Source: Cacconaster sp964598495
Lineage (GTDB): Bacteria > Bacteroidota > Bacteroidia > Bacteroidales > UBA932
Direction of reading: 5' to 3'
NCBI GenBank assembly: GCA_964598495.1
Contig: CAZRBY010000043.1
Coordinates: 1-5,158 of the forward strand
Length of the DNA: 5,158 bases
Positions 1-5,158 of the stretch are shown here, piece after piece. The notes under the pieces were generated by a model. That model ran no database searches. It was not told the DNA's origin and saw nothing but the letters and a program-made list of their open reading frames with translations. Positions within the stretch are counted from its first letter, which is position 1, and every line of letters starts with the position of its first letter. Made by a program: the position numbers and the translations under genes.

Positions 1-39
1 GGTATTTTAAAGTTTGAAATTCTCGATATTTCAATATAG
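1..39 (+). CDS. greA: 3' end of probable transcription elongation factor GreA (partial)
   Basis: Only the last 12 codons and a TAG stop (37-39) are present. They read GILKFEILDISI, open to the left window edge. This resembles the C-terminal strand of GreA proteins, where a Gly/Leu-x-Phe-Glu-Ile-x-x-Ile pattern closes the FKBP-like domain. GreA rescues backtracked RNA polymerase by stimulating transcript cleavage. The call also rests on context: as I recall, greA often directly precedes a HIT-family gene in Bacteroidales, and here the HIT gene starts 8 bases after the stop. Twelve residues are too few to prove the family, so this is a supported guess; any upstream gene ending in a beta strand could look similar. 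Confidence 0.6.
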   Translation, partial: GILKFEILDISI

Positions 40-47
40 TCACAGAT

Positions 48-449
48 ATGGCATCAATTTTCACTAGGATTGTAAATGGTGAAATACCATCTTACAAAGT
101 GGCGGAGGACGACAGGTTCTACGCATTTCTCGACATAAACCCTCTGGCTGAGGGGCACACTCTCGTTATTCCCAAAATTGAGGTTGATTATATTTTTGAC
201 CTGGACGAGGAGACCTATAGGGGATTGTTTGCATTTGCTCGTAAGGTAGCTATAGCGCAGAAGAGTGTAATTTCCTGTAAAAGAATCGGTATGGCCGTGC
301 TGGGGATGGAAGTTCCCCATGCACACATCCACCTTGTTCCGCTCCGTACGGAAGGAGATCTTGATTTTAGGAAGAAAAAAATTTCCTTGACGCCGGAGCA
401 ATTCAAAGAGATTGCCGCTTCGATATCCAATGCTTTCAACAAAATATAG
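48..449 (+). CDS. HIT-family (histidine triad) nucleotide-binding hydrolase
   Basis: This is a complete 133-residue protein, the usual length for a bacterial HIT/Hint-type protein. The N terminus (residues 4-14, IFTRIVNGEIP) is the standard HIT opening. Residues 29-42 (DINPLAEGHTLVIP) form the nucleotide-binding strand region. The catalytic triad motif is H91-A-H93-I-H95-L-V, in which the middle histidine (H93) is the expected nucleophile. Family members are cytosolic hydrolases of nucleoside phosphoramidates or dinucleotide polyphosphates; the exact substrate cannot be read from sequence. The start at 48 leaves 8 bases after the preceding stop and has no Shine-Dalgarno sequence, which is normal for Bacteroidota. 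The lipoprotein gene follows after 4 bases, so the three genes are probably co-transcribed. Nothing is missing or broken. Confidence 0.96.
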   Translation: MASIFTRIVNGEIPSYKVAEDDRFYAFLDINPLAEGHTLVIPKIEVDYIFDLDEETYRGLFAFARKVAIAQKSVISCKRIGMAVLGMEVPHAHIHLVPLRTEGDLDFRKKKISLTPEQFKEIAASISNAFNKI

Positions 450-453
450 AAAA

Positions 454-1572
454 ATGAAGAGATATTTTTCAATAGCCCTTGCGGCTCTACTCTTCGCAGC
501 CTGCTCCCAGCAGCCTGCAGCAGTAATTGAGGCCTCAATAGAGGGTGCAGATCAGGCACAGATTGTGCTCCAGAAACTCAACTTTAGTAAAATACAGGTT
601 GTTGACACCATCACCACTGCATCTGATGGCAGCTTTACTTATAAGGTGAAGCTTTCCGGTACCTCGCCGGGTTTCTACTATCTCTATTACGAAGGCACCA
701 AGCTAGCCTCCATGGTCCTCCTACCCAAAGATAAGGTTATGGTTAACGCTGACCTGGAAGGCAATTTTACAGTCACAGGTAGCGAAGAATCACTACTTTT
801 GCAGGCCATTGACCAGGAGTTCCTCAATACCTCTGCGCAGCTCTCCGAGTTGGCTGACAAGAGTCTCTCAGGCGAAGATGTCGGCCTGGATATGGGAAAG
901 ACATATATAGAGTATCGTAAAACTGCCTTGAAGCATATTTTCGGCCACCCCAACTCCATTACGGCAGCCACAACGCTGTTTCAGCGTTTCAACGATAATC
1001 TCCCGGTATTTGGTGAGGTGAGTGATTTTTTCATATTTAAGCAGGTTTATGACTCGCTAAAGGTAGTATACCCACAATCCGAGTATGTTCTTGCACTCAA
1101 AGATGAGATTGCGGCCAGAGAAAGGGCTTTCGAGTTGAGCAATAAATTTTCCAATGCTAAAGAAGCGCTCTTTCCCGATCTGGAAATGCCCGATAACAAT
1201 GGAGAGATGAAGCGTCTTTCTGATTTTACCGGCAAAGTGATTATTCTATCATTCTGGAGCGTAGCGCAGGATGCTCACAAAATGTTCAACAATGATCTTG
1301 CAGAACTCTATCAAAAATACCACTCCAAGGGACTGGAGGTCTACCAGGTTTCTCTAGATATTGACAAGGCCTCCTGGGCCTCTATCGTAAGGTCTCAGCA
1401 ACTACCATGGACCTCAGTAAATGATGGTAACGGCATCAGTTCACCCGCGATGACAGCCTACAATATAACCCAGTTACCAACATTTTTCATAATAGGAAGG
1501 GATGGCACAATCGCCGGCAAAGACCTGTTTGAAAAGGATGAATTGGAAAAAGTGATCAAAGCGCAGCTCTAG
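454..1572 (+). CDS. Lipoprotein with DUF4369-like and redox-dead thioredoxin-like domains
   Basis: Predicted 372-residue envelope lipoprotein. I chose the ATG at 454 over an in-frame ATG at 412 because it begins exactly at a lipoprotein signal peptide (MKRYFSIALAALLFAAC, lipid-modified C17) and lies 4 bases after the HIT stop. Residues about 22-115 resemble DUF4369, common in Bacteroidota: beta-rich, with a VDTITTASDGSFTYKV segment and a GS turn. A helical linker of roughly 115-245 follows. Residues about 248-372 match the AhpC/TSA-TlpA thioredoxin fold: FPDLEMPDNNGE, LSDFTGKVIILSFW, and a cis-proline strand at QLP342TFFIIGRDG. Where active family members have WCxxC, this protein reads W268-SVA-QDAH, so both catalytic cysteines are absent. 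C17 is the only cysteine in the whole protein. Disulfide chemistry is therefore excluded; a binding or chaperone role is possible. Its stop overlaps the stop of tsaB on the other strand. Confidence 0.9.
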   Translation: MKRYFSIALAALLFAACSQQPAAVIEASIEGADQAQIVLQKLNFSKIQVVDTITTASDGSFTYKVKLSGTSPGFYYLYYEGTKLASMVLLPKDKVMVNADLEGNFTVTGSEESLLLQAIDQEFLNTSAQLSELADKSLSGEDVGLDMGKTYIEYRKTALKHIFGHPNSITAATTLFQRFNDNLPVFGEVSDFFIFKQVYDSLKVVYPQSEYVLALKDEIAARERAFELSNKFSNAKEALFPDLEMPDNNGEMKRLSDFTGKVIILSFWSVAQDAHKMFNNDLAELYQKYHSKGLEVYQVSLDIDKASWASIVRSQQLPWTSVNDGNGISSPAMTAYNITQLPTFFIIGRDGTIAGKDLFEKDELEKVIKAQL

Positions 1573-1581
1573 AGCAGCTGC
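1563..1581. terminator. Possible weak bidirectional terminator hairpin at convergent gene ends
   Basis: GCAGCT (1563-1568) pairs with AGCTGC (1576-1581) around a 7-base loop that contains both converging stop codons. Inside this lies a 10-base perfect palindrome, GCTCTAGAGC (1566-1575). On the + strand the stem is followed by TTCTTG; on the - strand it is followed by GCTTTGATCAC and then a T-run. The stem is short and the T-tracts are poor, so this is at best a weak terminator serving both operons. No better candidate is visible at the junction. Confidence 0.35.
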
Positions 1582-2249
1582 TTCTTGCTGATACCGGCAA
1601 CGAAATCTTTTAAATAGAAGGGTTCAAAGTAGGCAACATCTTTGAACTCTTTTTTTACGAATGCCTCTGTAGCGGGAATAATCATATTCTCCGCCAAAGG
1701 ACTGCACTGTTCAAAAATAGCATTTGGATGGCTGATTATTTCCTGCAACTTGTCAGCCGCATTCCCAATAAAGATTACGCTGCCTTCATCCAGCAGCTCT
1801 TTAAAGCTCTCCTTGTCAAAAATAAGGGACTCCACTTTACTCAGAGGGGCTCCGTCACTGTCAAAAACAGCACAATAGGCCTCCATCCTTCTGGCATCAA
1901 TAAGGGCTACAATCTTATCAGCCTTGCCTACTGCGGCCATTGCCAGAATCTTCAGAGTGGAAATGGCAATCAGAGGTTTGCCGGAACCGAAACAGAGACC
2001 CTTGGCAGTAGAAACGCCTACTCTAAGCCCTGTATAAGAGCCGGGACCTTCGCTCACAGCTACGGCATCACAATCTGAGACAGTTATACCGCCTTCAGCC
2101 AGAACTTCCCTGATTTGCACCGCAAGTTTTGAAGCATGGCTCTTGGGCAGGTCGCAATATCGGGAGGCTATCACTTTGGCTCCTTTAGTCAGAACTGTGG
2201 AGCAAACCTCGGTGCTGGTCTCCAGCAGTAGCAATAGGGTATCTTTCAT
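1569..2249 (-). CDS. tsaB: tRNA threonylcarbamoyladenosine biosynthesis protein TsaB
   Basis: Complete 226-residue protein, typical of TsaB (YeaZ). TsaB is the non-catalytic partner that dimerises with TsaD and helps transfer threonylcarbamoyl to A37 of tRNAs that read ANN codons. Evidence: an ASKHA-fold opening strand (LLLLLETSTEVCSTVL, residues 5-20), a conserved H38 region (KSHASKL), and the TsaB signature SEGPGSYTGLRVG (66-78) followed by STAKGL and the PLIAISTL strand (92-99). The C-terminal YFEPFYLKDFVA also fits the family. It acts in the cytosol. The ATG at 2249 lies 16 bases after the adaptor stop, with an AT-rich gap and no Shine-Dalgarno, so it is probably the last gene of the tolC-adaptor operon. 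The stop lies within the shared CTAG with the opposing lipoprotein gene. Confidence 0.95.
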   Translation of the reverse strand: MKDTLLLLLETSTEVCSTVLTKGAKVIASRYCDLPKSHASKLAVQIREVLAEGGITVSDCDAVAVSEGPGSYTGLRVGVSTAKGLCFGSGKPLIAISTLKILAMAAVGKADKIVALIDARRMEAYCAVFDSDGAPLSKVESLIFDKESFKELLDEGSVIFIGNAADKLQEIISHPNAIFEQCSPLAENMIIPATEAFVKKEFKDVAYFEPFYLKDFVAGISKKQLL

Positions 2250-2265
2250 GTCAATTTATTATTCT

Positions 2266-3462
2266 TCAATATGTCGTTCCACGCACTTTCATCCCCTCTT
2301 CCAACTCTTTGCTTACGGCTGAGTAGGGTCCGGCTACTATCCTGTTTCCGGGTTCCAGCCCCGATACAATCTCAATGGAGCTGAAGTCCTGTATGCCCGA
2401 CACCACAGGTGTAGCGTGTACGCTATTTTTTTCATCCACTTTCCACACATATTCCATAGAGTTGCGGATGAAAACAGCCTCGATGGGGACGGTCACTATA
2501 TCTGCCCTTTGACCTGTCACTATTGTAACTCTTGCCGACATTCCCGGTCTGAAAGGGAGTGCTTCAGGAAAAGTTACTCCTGCTATTGTATCACTTTTGA
2601 TGCCGATCCTGACCTCAAAGGTAGTAACTTGTTCAAAGTTTGAGTATAAATTTGTGGCAGAATTTGCAATTTGTGTCACAACTCCTTCAAATAGTTGTCC
2701 CGGACAGGCATCAATATCTATTTTTGCACTGTTTCCGGGATTGATTTTAAGAATATCATTTTCGTTGACGTCTACCACTACTTCCATATCGCTCAAGTCA
2801 GCTATCCGCATTATTTCAGTACCTGCCATCTGACTTGTACCGACAACCCTTTCTCCGATTTTAACCGCAATCATCGAGACTGTCCCATCCATAGGGGCGC
2901 AGATTACCGTTTTTGTTAAATTTTCCGTGGCCTCTTTCAGGGCAGCTCTGCCGCTACTCACACCATATTGTGCAGCCGTAAGCTGTTCTCTGGCTATTTC
3001 AAAATTCAGTTGCGAAGTCTCATATTCGGCTGCGGATATTACATTCTCCTTGTAAAGAATATTGTTGCGCTTATAATTTATTTCAGCTTGCTTAAACTGT
3101 GCTTTCTGCTGAAGGTAGTCGCTCCTGGCAGCATTGAGAACAGCTTCGGCTCTCTCTACCATGGAAATATATACATCCTGGCGGATCTTCACAAGTACAT
3201 CCCCTTTGCTGACATTATCCCCTTCACGGCAATTGAGCTCCACGATCTCTCCCGATACATCCGGAGTTATGGAGACCTCTATTACCGGCCTCACTTTGCC
3301 GTTGGCCGGAATACTTTCTAACAAATCCATCTTTTCTATGGTGAACAGACGCACTTCCGTCACGCTGCCTCCACCGGAAGCTACAACTACAACAATCAGT
3401 ACCACTATGGAAATAAGCGCAATGATATGCCATTTCTTAAATTTTATTTTCTCTATTTTCAT
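2266..3462 (-). CDS. HlyD/AcrA-type periplasmic adaptor (membrane fusion protein) of a tripartite exporter
   Basis: Complete 398-residue inner-membrane-anchored adaptor. A basic start (KIEKIKFKKW) precedes one transmembrane helix, about residues 12-29, and there is no lipobox. The rest follows the family order: first half of the lipoyl/biotinyl-like domain (about 63-93, with SGEIVEL and EGDNVSKGDVLVKI), an alpha-helical hairpin (about 95-185, rich in Ala/Glu/Gln/Lys), the second lipoyl half (ICAPMDGTVSMIAVKIGE, 187-204), a beta-barrel (about 225-320, with FRPGMSARVTI) and a C-terminal membrane-proximal domain (to 398, GLEPGNRIVAGP). Such proteins bridge an inner-membrane RND or ABC pump to a TolC channel; the layout suits MacA- or AcrA-like adaptors. 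It lies 21 bases after tolC and 16 before tsaB, consistent with one transcript. The inner-membrane pump is not in the window, so the substrate is unknown. Confidence 0.93.
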   Translation of the reverse strand: MKIEKIKFKKWHIIALISIVVLIVVVVASGGGSVTEVRLFTIEKMDLLESIPANGKVRPVIEVSITPDVSGEIVELNCREGDNVSKGDVLVKIRQDVYISMVERAEAVLNAARSDYLQQKAQFKQAEINYKRNNILYKENVISAAEYETSQLNFEIAREQLTAAQYGVSSGRAALKEATENLTKTVICAPMDGTVSMIAVKIGERVVGTSQMAGTEIMRIADLSDMEVVVDVNENDILKINPGNSAKIDIDACPGQLFEGVVTQIANSATNLYSNFEQVTTFEVRIGIKSDTIAGVTFPEALPFRPGMSARVTIVTGQRADIVTVPIEAVFIRNSMEYVWKVDEKNSVHATPVVSGIQDFSSIEIVSGLEPGNRIVAGPYSAVSKELEEGMKVRGTTY

Positions 3463-3483
3463 TCTCTCTATTTCAATGGTTCT

Positions 3484-4773
3484 CTATTTGCCTAAGTAGT
3501 GCTCCACGATCATTCGCTGGAAAATATACTGGAAGTAGGCTTGAACATGCTCTGACGTTGCTTTTAGGCAAAGGTTTTTGGAAATGATATAATCGGTAGC
3601 TGAGATCTCTCCCACTTCGAGTTTGAATTCATTCATCCGTAAAAGCTCTTCGGAGGCCTTGCGACTCTTTTCCGCGGCAATGTAACGGCTGCGACAGCTG
3701 CGGCACTCGGCTACGGCAAGTTCTATCTCATCGGAGAGTCGCCTGCGAGCCTTTTCCAAAGCTACATTGCTTCCGGTGAGTACACTCTTTGCTCTTCTGA
3801 TCCTGTGGACTGTTGCAATGGAGCTGCTTATAGGCACTTTGAGTGTTAATCCTACAAAAGGGGTCAGGTGCTCTTTGAATTGCTCGCGGAATTTCTTATC
3901 AACTGCATCGTGGTAGTATGTACCATAGCCGGCGGAGAGTGATATGGTGGGATAAATGCTACTCATAGCTACTCCTATGGCAGCCTTATCCGCCTCCAGT
4001 GCAGCCTTTGCTGCCCTTATGGAGGGATGCGCATCAGCCAGCTTGTAAGCAGACAACTCCGGTAAATCCTCCGGTGGCAGCGTATCCATCGGTGGCACTT
4101 CTACGTTGAACCGGCTCTCATAAGGTAGGTTAAGCAGCTGCATCAGAGCAATTCGGCTGCTCTCTATCTCTGCAGCAGTTGCGGTAATAGTGTACTGTTC
4201 CTGAGCTACCTGTGCCTCAAGCTCCATTAGGCTGCTCAATGGGCGCAGCCCGGCCAATACCATTTTACGGCACTTCTCCATCTGTCTGACGATGCTTTCA
4301 AAATTGTATTCCGCTATGGAGTGTAGTTCTCTTGCCAACACCATTTGCAGGCAGCTGCGAATTACGCAGACTTTGACTGCGTCACGCACCCCTTCAAGGG
4401 AGTTTTTCGCCTGATTGAGCGAGTGACCGGCCTCTTTGATGCTGAAGTATCCCCTTAGTCCATCGAACAGAGTCACATTAAGTCCAATGGAGACGTTGGT
4501 ACTTTGCTTACCCTTGAGCTTGTAGGGGGAAAGTCGTTCCCAGTTGAAATCCTGTCCCATTTCACCACCGATCCGGGGAATTAGACTCCATGAGATCTCG
4601 TTGAGTGCGCTTTCGCTCTCTTCCAGTGAGGCTAGGGCACTCCTGATATCGTGGTTGTGCTCCAATGCATGGTTTATACATTGCTCTAAAGTCCAATTCT
4701 GCCCCGAAGAGGTGAGTATGCTTGCAATCAGCATTGCTGTCGTTAGCACGAGGCACTTTCTGGTTTTTTCCAT
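3484..4773 (-). CDS. TolC-family outer-membrane efflux/secretion channel
   Basis: Complete 429-residue outer-membrane factor. Residues 1 to about 25 form a Sec signal peptide (MEKTRKC, hydrophobic core LVLTTAMLIASIL, then TSSGQ), and the mature protein starts near NWTLEQCINHALEHN, a classic TolC-family opening. The expected internal duplication is visible: GLNVTLFDGLRG (97-108) and GLTLKVPISSS (308-318) are equivalent beta-barrel strand/turn segments. Each is followed by a long helical hairpin (about 112-212 and 322-425). The protein would form a trimeric channel across the outer membrane and periplasm. It is first in a block with the adaptor (21-base gap) and tsaB. There is no Shine-Dalgarno before the ATG. 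A strong terminator ends about 19 bases upstream, leaving little space for a promoter. The mature part is rich in cysteine for this class (seven, including C357-RS-C360). Secreted substrate unknown. Confidence 0.93.
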   Translation of the reverse strand: MEKTRKCLVLTTAMLIASILTSSGQNWTLEQCINHALEHNHDIRSALASLEESESALNEISWSLIPRIGGEMGQDFNWERLSPYKLKGKQSTNVSIGLNVTLFDGLRGYFSIKEAGHSLNQAKNSLEGVRDAVKVCVIRSCLQMVLARELHSIAEYNFESIVRQMEKCRKMVLAGLRPLSSLMELEAQVAQEQYTITATAAEIESSRIALMQLLNLPYESRFNVEVPPMDTLPPEDLPELSAYKLADAHPSIRAAKAALEADKAAIGVAMSSIYPTISLSAGYGTYYHDAVDKKFREQFKEHLTPFVGLTLKVPISSSIATVHRIRRAKSVLTGSNVALEKARRRLSDEIELAVAECRSCRSRYIAAEKSRKASEELLRMNEFKLEVGEISATDYIISKNLCLKATSEHVQAYFQYIFQRMIVEHYLGK

Positions 4774-4788
4774 AGTTTGATTTGTGAT

Positions 4789-4827
4789 AAAAGGGAGTCC
4801 CGGGTGTCGTCAGCACCCGGAATTCCC
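4789..4827 (-). terminator. Strong intrinsic terminator between the small peptide gene and tolC
   Basis: Read on the - strand, GGGAATTCCGGGTG (4827-4814) pairs with CACCCGGGACTCCC (4806-4793) across a 7-base loop. The 14-pair stem has one G-T wobble and one A-C mismatch, and its inner seven pairs are perfect and GC-rich. TTTT (4792-4789) follows directly. It lies 12 bases after the stop of the 63-residue peptide gene and ends 15 bases before the tolC start codon. It should end the peptide transcript, or act as a partial stop that lowers tolC expression relative to the peptides. Read on the + strand the stem has no T-tract. Confidence 0.8.
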
Positions 4828-4839
4828 GCCTATTAATGG

Positions 4840-5031
4840 TTATGCATTCGTTCCTCCGAAAACATTTTTTATTTTTTTGAATAGAGAGCAGATATACTGC
4901 GCTACGAGTCCAATTACATAACCGATGTAGTAAAGTGCATCCTGGGCCTTTTTATCTATGCCGCCGATGATGCAGGCCGACTCGCTTACCCCAATAGGTC
5001 TGAGTCCCGGTATTGTGAAATCCTCTCTCAT
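4840..5031 (-). CDS. Small double-glycine-leader peptide, bacteriocin-like (putative)
   Basis: A 63-residue ORF with no relative that I recognise. Residues 1-24 end in VSESACIIGG, which fits the double-glycine leader pattern: G at -1 and -2, Ile at -4, Glu at -8, Ile at -12. Such leaders are cut by C39 peptidase-ABC exporters. Cleavage after G24 would release a 39-residue core starting IDKKAQDAL. The core has a hydrophobic stretch (YYIGYVIGLVAQYICSLF, 34-51) containing G37-x3-G41, then a basic tail (KKIKN) and FGGTNA, with net charge about +3. These traits match class II bacteriocins. The start is supported by GGAGG nine bases upstream, unlike the neighbouring genes. The gene lies 15 bases after another small peptide ORF and just before tolC and the adaptor. 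Alternatives are a small membrane protein, a toxin or a modified-peptide precursor. That it is a real gene is likely; the function is inferred. Confidence 0.65.
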   Translation of the reverse strand: MREDFTIPGLRPIGVSESACIIGGIDKKAQDALYYIGYVIGLVAQYICSLFKKIKNVFGGTNA

Positions 5032-5040
5032 AGTTCACTT

Positions 5041-5045
5041 CCTCC
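5041..5045 (-). promoter_or_regulatory. Strong Shine-Dalgarno site of the 63-residue peptide gene
   Basis: GGAGG on the - strand is followed by nine bases and then the ATG at 5031, which is near-ideal spacing. No comparable site precedes the HIT, lipoprotein, tsaB or tolC starts. It decides the start of the peptide gene and suggests high translation. Confidence 0.7.
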
Positions 5046-5046
5046 A

Positions 5047-5158
5047 TCATTTTGGTCCTTTGAGACTGTTCCATCCGTCAATAATTCCTTTTACAAGTTT
5101 TGGCAGATAGTCAGCAATAAAATTGATGATGGCCCTTACTTTTTCAAACAGCGAGATG
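5047..5158 (-). CDS. C-terminal part of a second small cationic amphipathic peptide (cut by window edge)
   Basis: Reading the - strand from 5157 gives 36 open codons to a TGA at 5049-5047, with no start in view, so the gene enters from beyond the right edge. The residues begin ISLFEKVRAIINFIADYLPK and end LVKGIIDGWNSLKGPK. The segment alternates hydrophobic and charged positions as an amphipathic helix would, has net charge about +3, no cysteine, and a G24-x3-G28 motif (numbered from the edge). Its stop lies 15 bases before the next peptide's ATG. Size, charge, GxxxG and spacing suggest a partner of that peptide, as in two-peptide bacteriocins. The leader, if any, is off the window. It could instead be the tail of a longer protein; the other two - strand frames are closed or carry no plausible product. 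Confidence 0.5.
   Translation of the reverse strand, partial: ISLFEKVRAIINFIADYLPKLVKGIIDGWNSLKGPK

Noticed and set aside
412..453. Upstream in-frame ATG that would add 14 residues to the lipoprotein and overlap the HIT gene
   Set aside because: The extension would place charged residues (KYRK) before the signal peptide and overlap the HIT gene by 38 bases. The ATG at 454 starts directly at a clean lipoprotein signal.
54..559. - strand ORFs of 115 and 114 codons opposite the HIT gene and lipoprotein start
   Set aside because: They are antisense to the HIT motif and to the lipoprotein signal region, and show no coherent protein features.
1728..2078. 116-codon + strand ORF inside tsaB
   Set aside because: It is antisense to a well-conserved gene and its composition shows no domain or signal sequence.
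2968..3499. Overlapping + strand ORFs (117 and 121 codons) opposite the adaptor gene
   Set aside because: Both lie antisense to the adaptor, and neither has recognisable motifs or a ribosome-binding site that I can see.
4562..4816. 84-codon - strand ORF overlapping the tolC start and the terminator
   Set aside because: It lies in another frame of tolC's 5' end, has no recognisable domain, and its start falls within the terminator stem.
4793..4827. Hairpin as an operator or attachment site rather than a terminator
   Set aside because: The stem is directly followed by TTTT on the - strand just after a gene end, which is the ordinary terminator arrangement. No matching repeat was seen elsewhere in the window.
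4840..5031. The C-terminal GG (residues 59-60) as the processing site
   Set aside because: Cutting there would leave only three residues, and the Ile/Glu leader spacing fits G23-G24 instead.

Overview
The window looks like a Bacteroidota chromosome, most likely Bacteroidales. This is inferred from gene content and order: a greA-like 3' end followed by a HIT gene, a DUF4369/thioredoxin-fold lipoprotein, and tolC, adaptor and tsaB in a row. Most genes also lack a Shine-Dalgarno sequence. No tRNA, rRNA, CRISPR array, insertion sequence or long repeat is visible. Genes are tightly packed, and no gene-free stretch exceeds about 70 bases.

Left block, + strand (1-1572): the last 12 codons of a probable greA, a complete HIT-family nucleotide hydrolase, and a predicted lipoprotein with an N-terminal DUF4369-like domain and a C-terminal TlpA/thioredoxin-like domain. 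The gaps are 8 and 4 bases, so this is almost certainly one operon. The thioredoxin-like domain has lost both active-site cysteines.

Right block, - strand (5158 down to 1569): the order of transcription is a truncated small cationic peptide gene, a 63-residue peptide with a double-glycine leader-like N terminus, a strong intrinsic terminator, a TolC-family outer-membrane channel, an HlyD/AcrA-type periplasmic adaptor, and tsaB (tRNA t6A synthesis). The two blocks meet tail to tail, with their stop codons sharing one CTAG.

The most interesting part is the right edge. Two short, cationic, hydrophobic peptides lie 15 bases apart, each with a GxxxG motif. At least the second has a bacteriocin-type Gly-Gly processing site. 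They sit directly upstream of two of the three parts of a tripartite exporter. This resembles a class IIb (two-peptide) bacteriocin locus in a Gram-negative host. No peptidase-ABC transporter or immunity gene is visible, and the left partner is cut by the window edge, so the reading is a hypothesis. The channel and adaptor could equally be a general efflux pair that merely lies next door.
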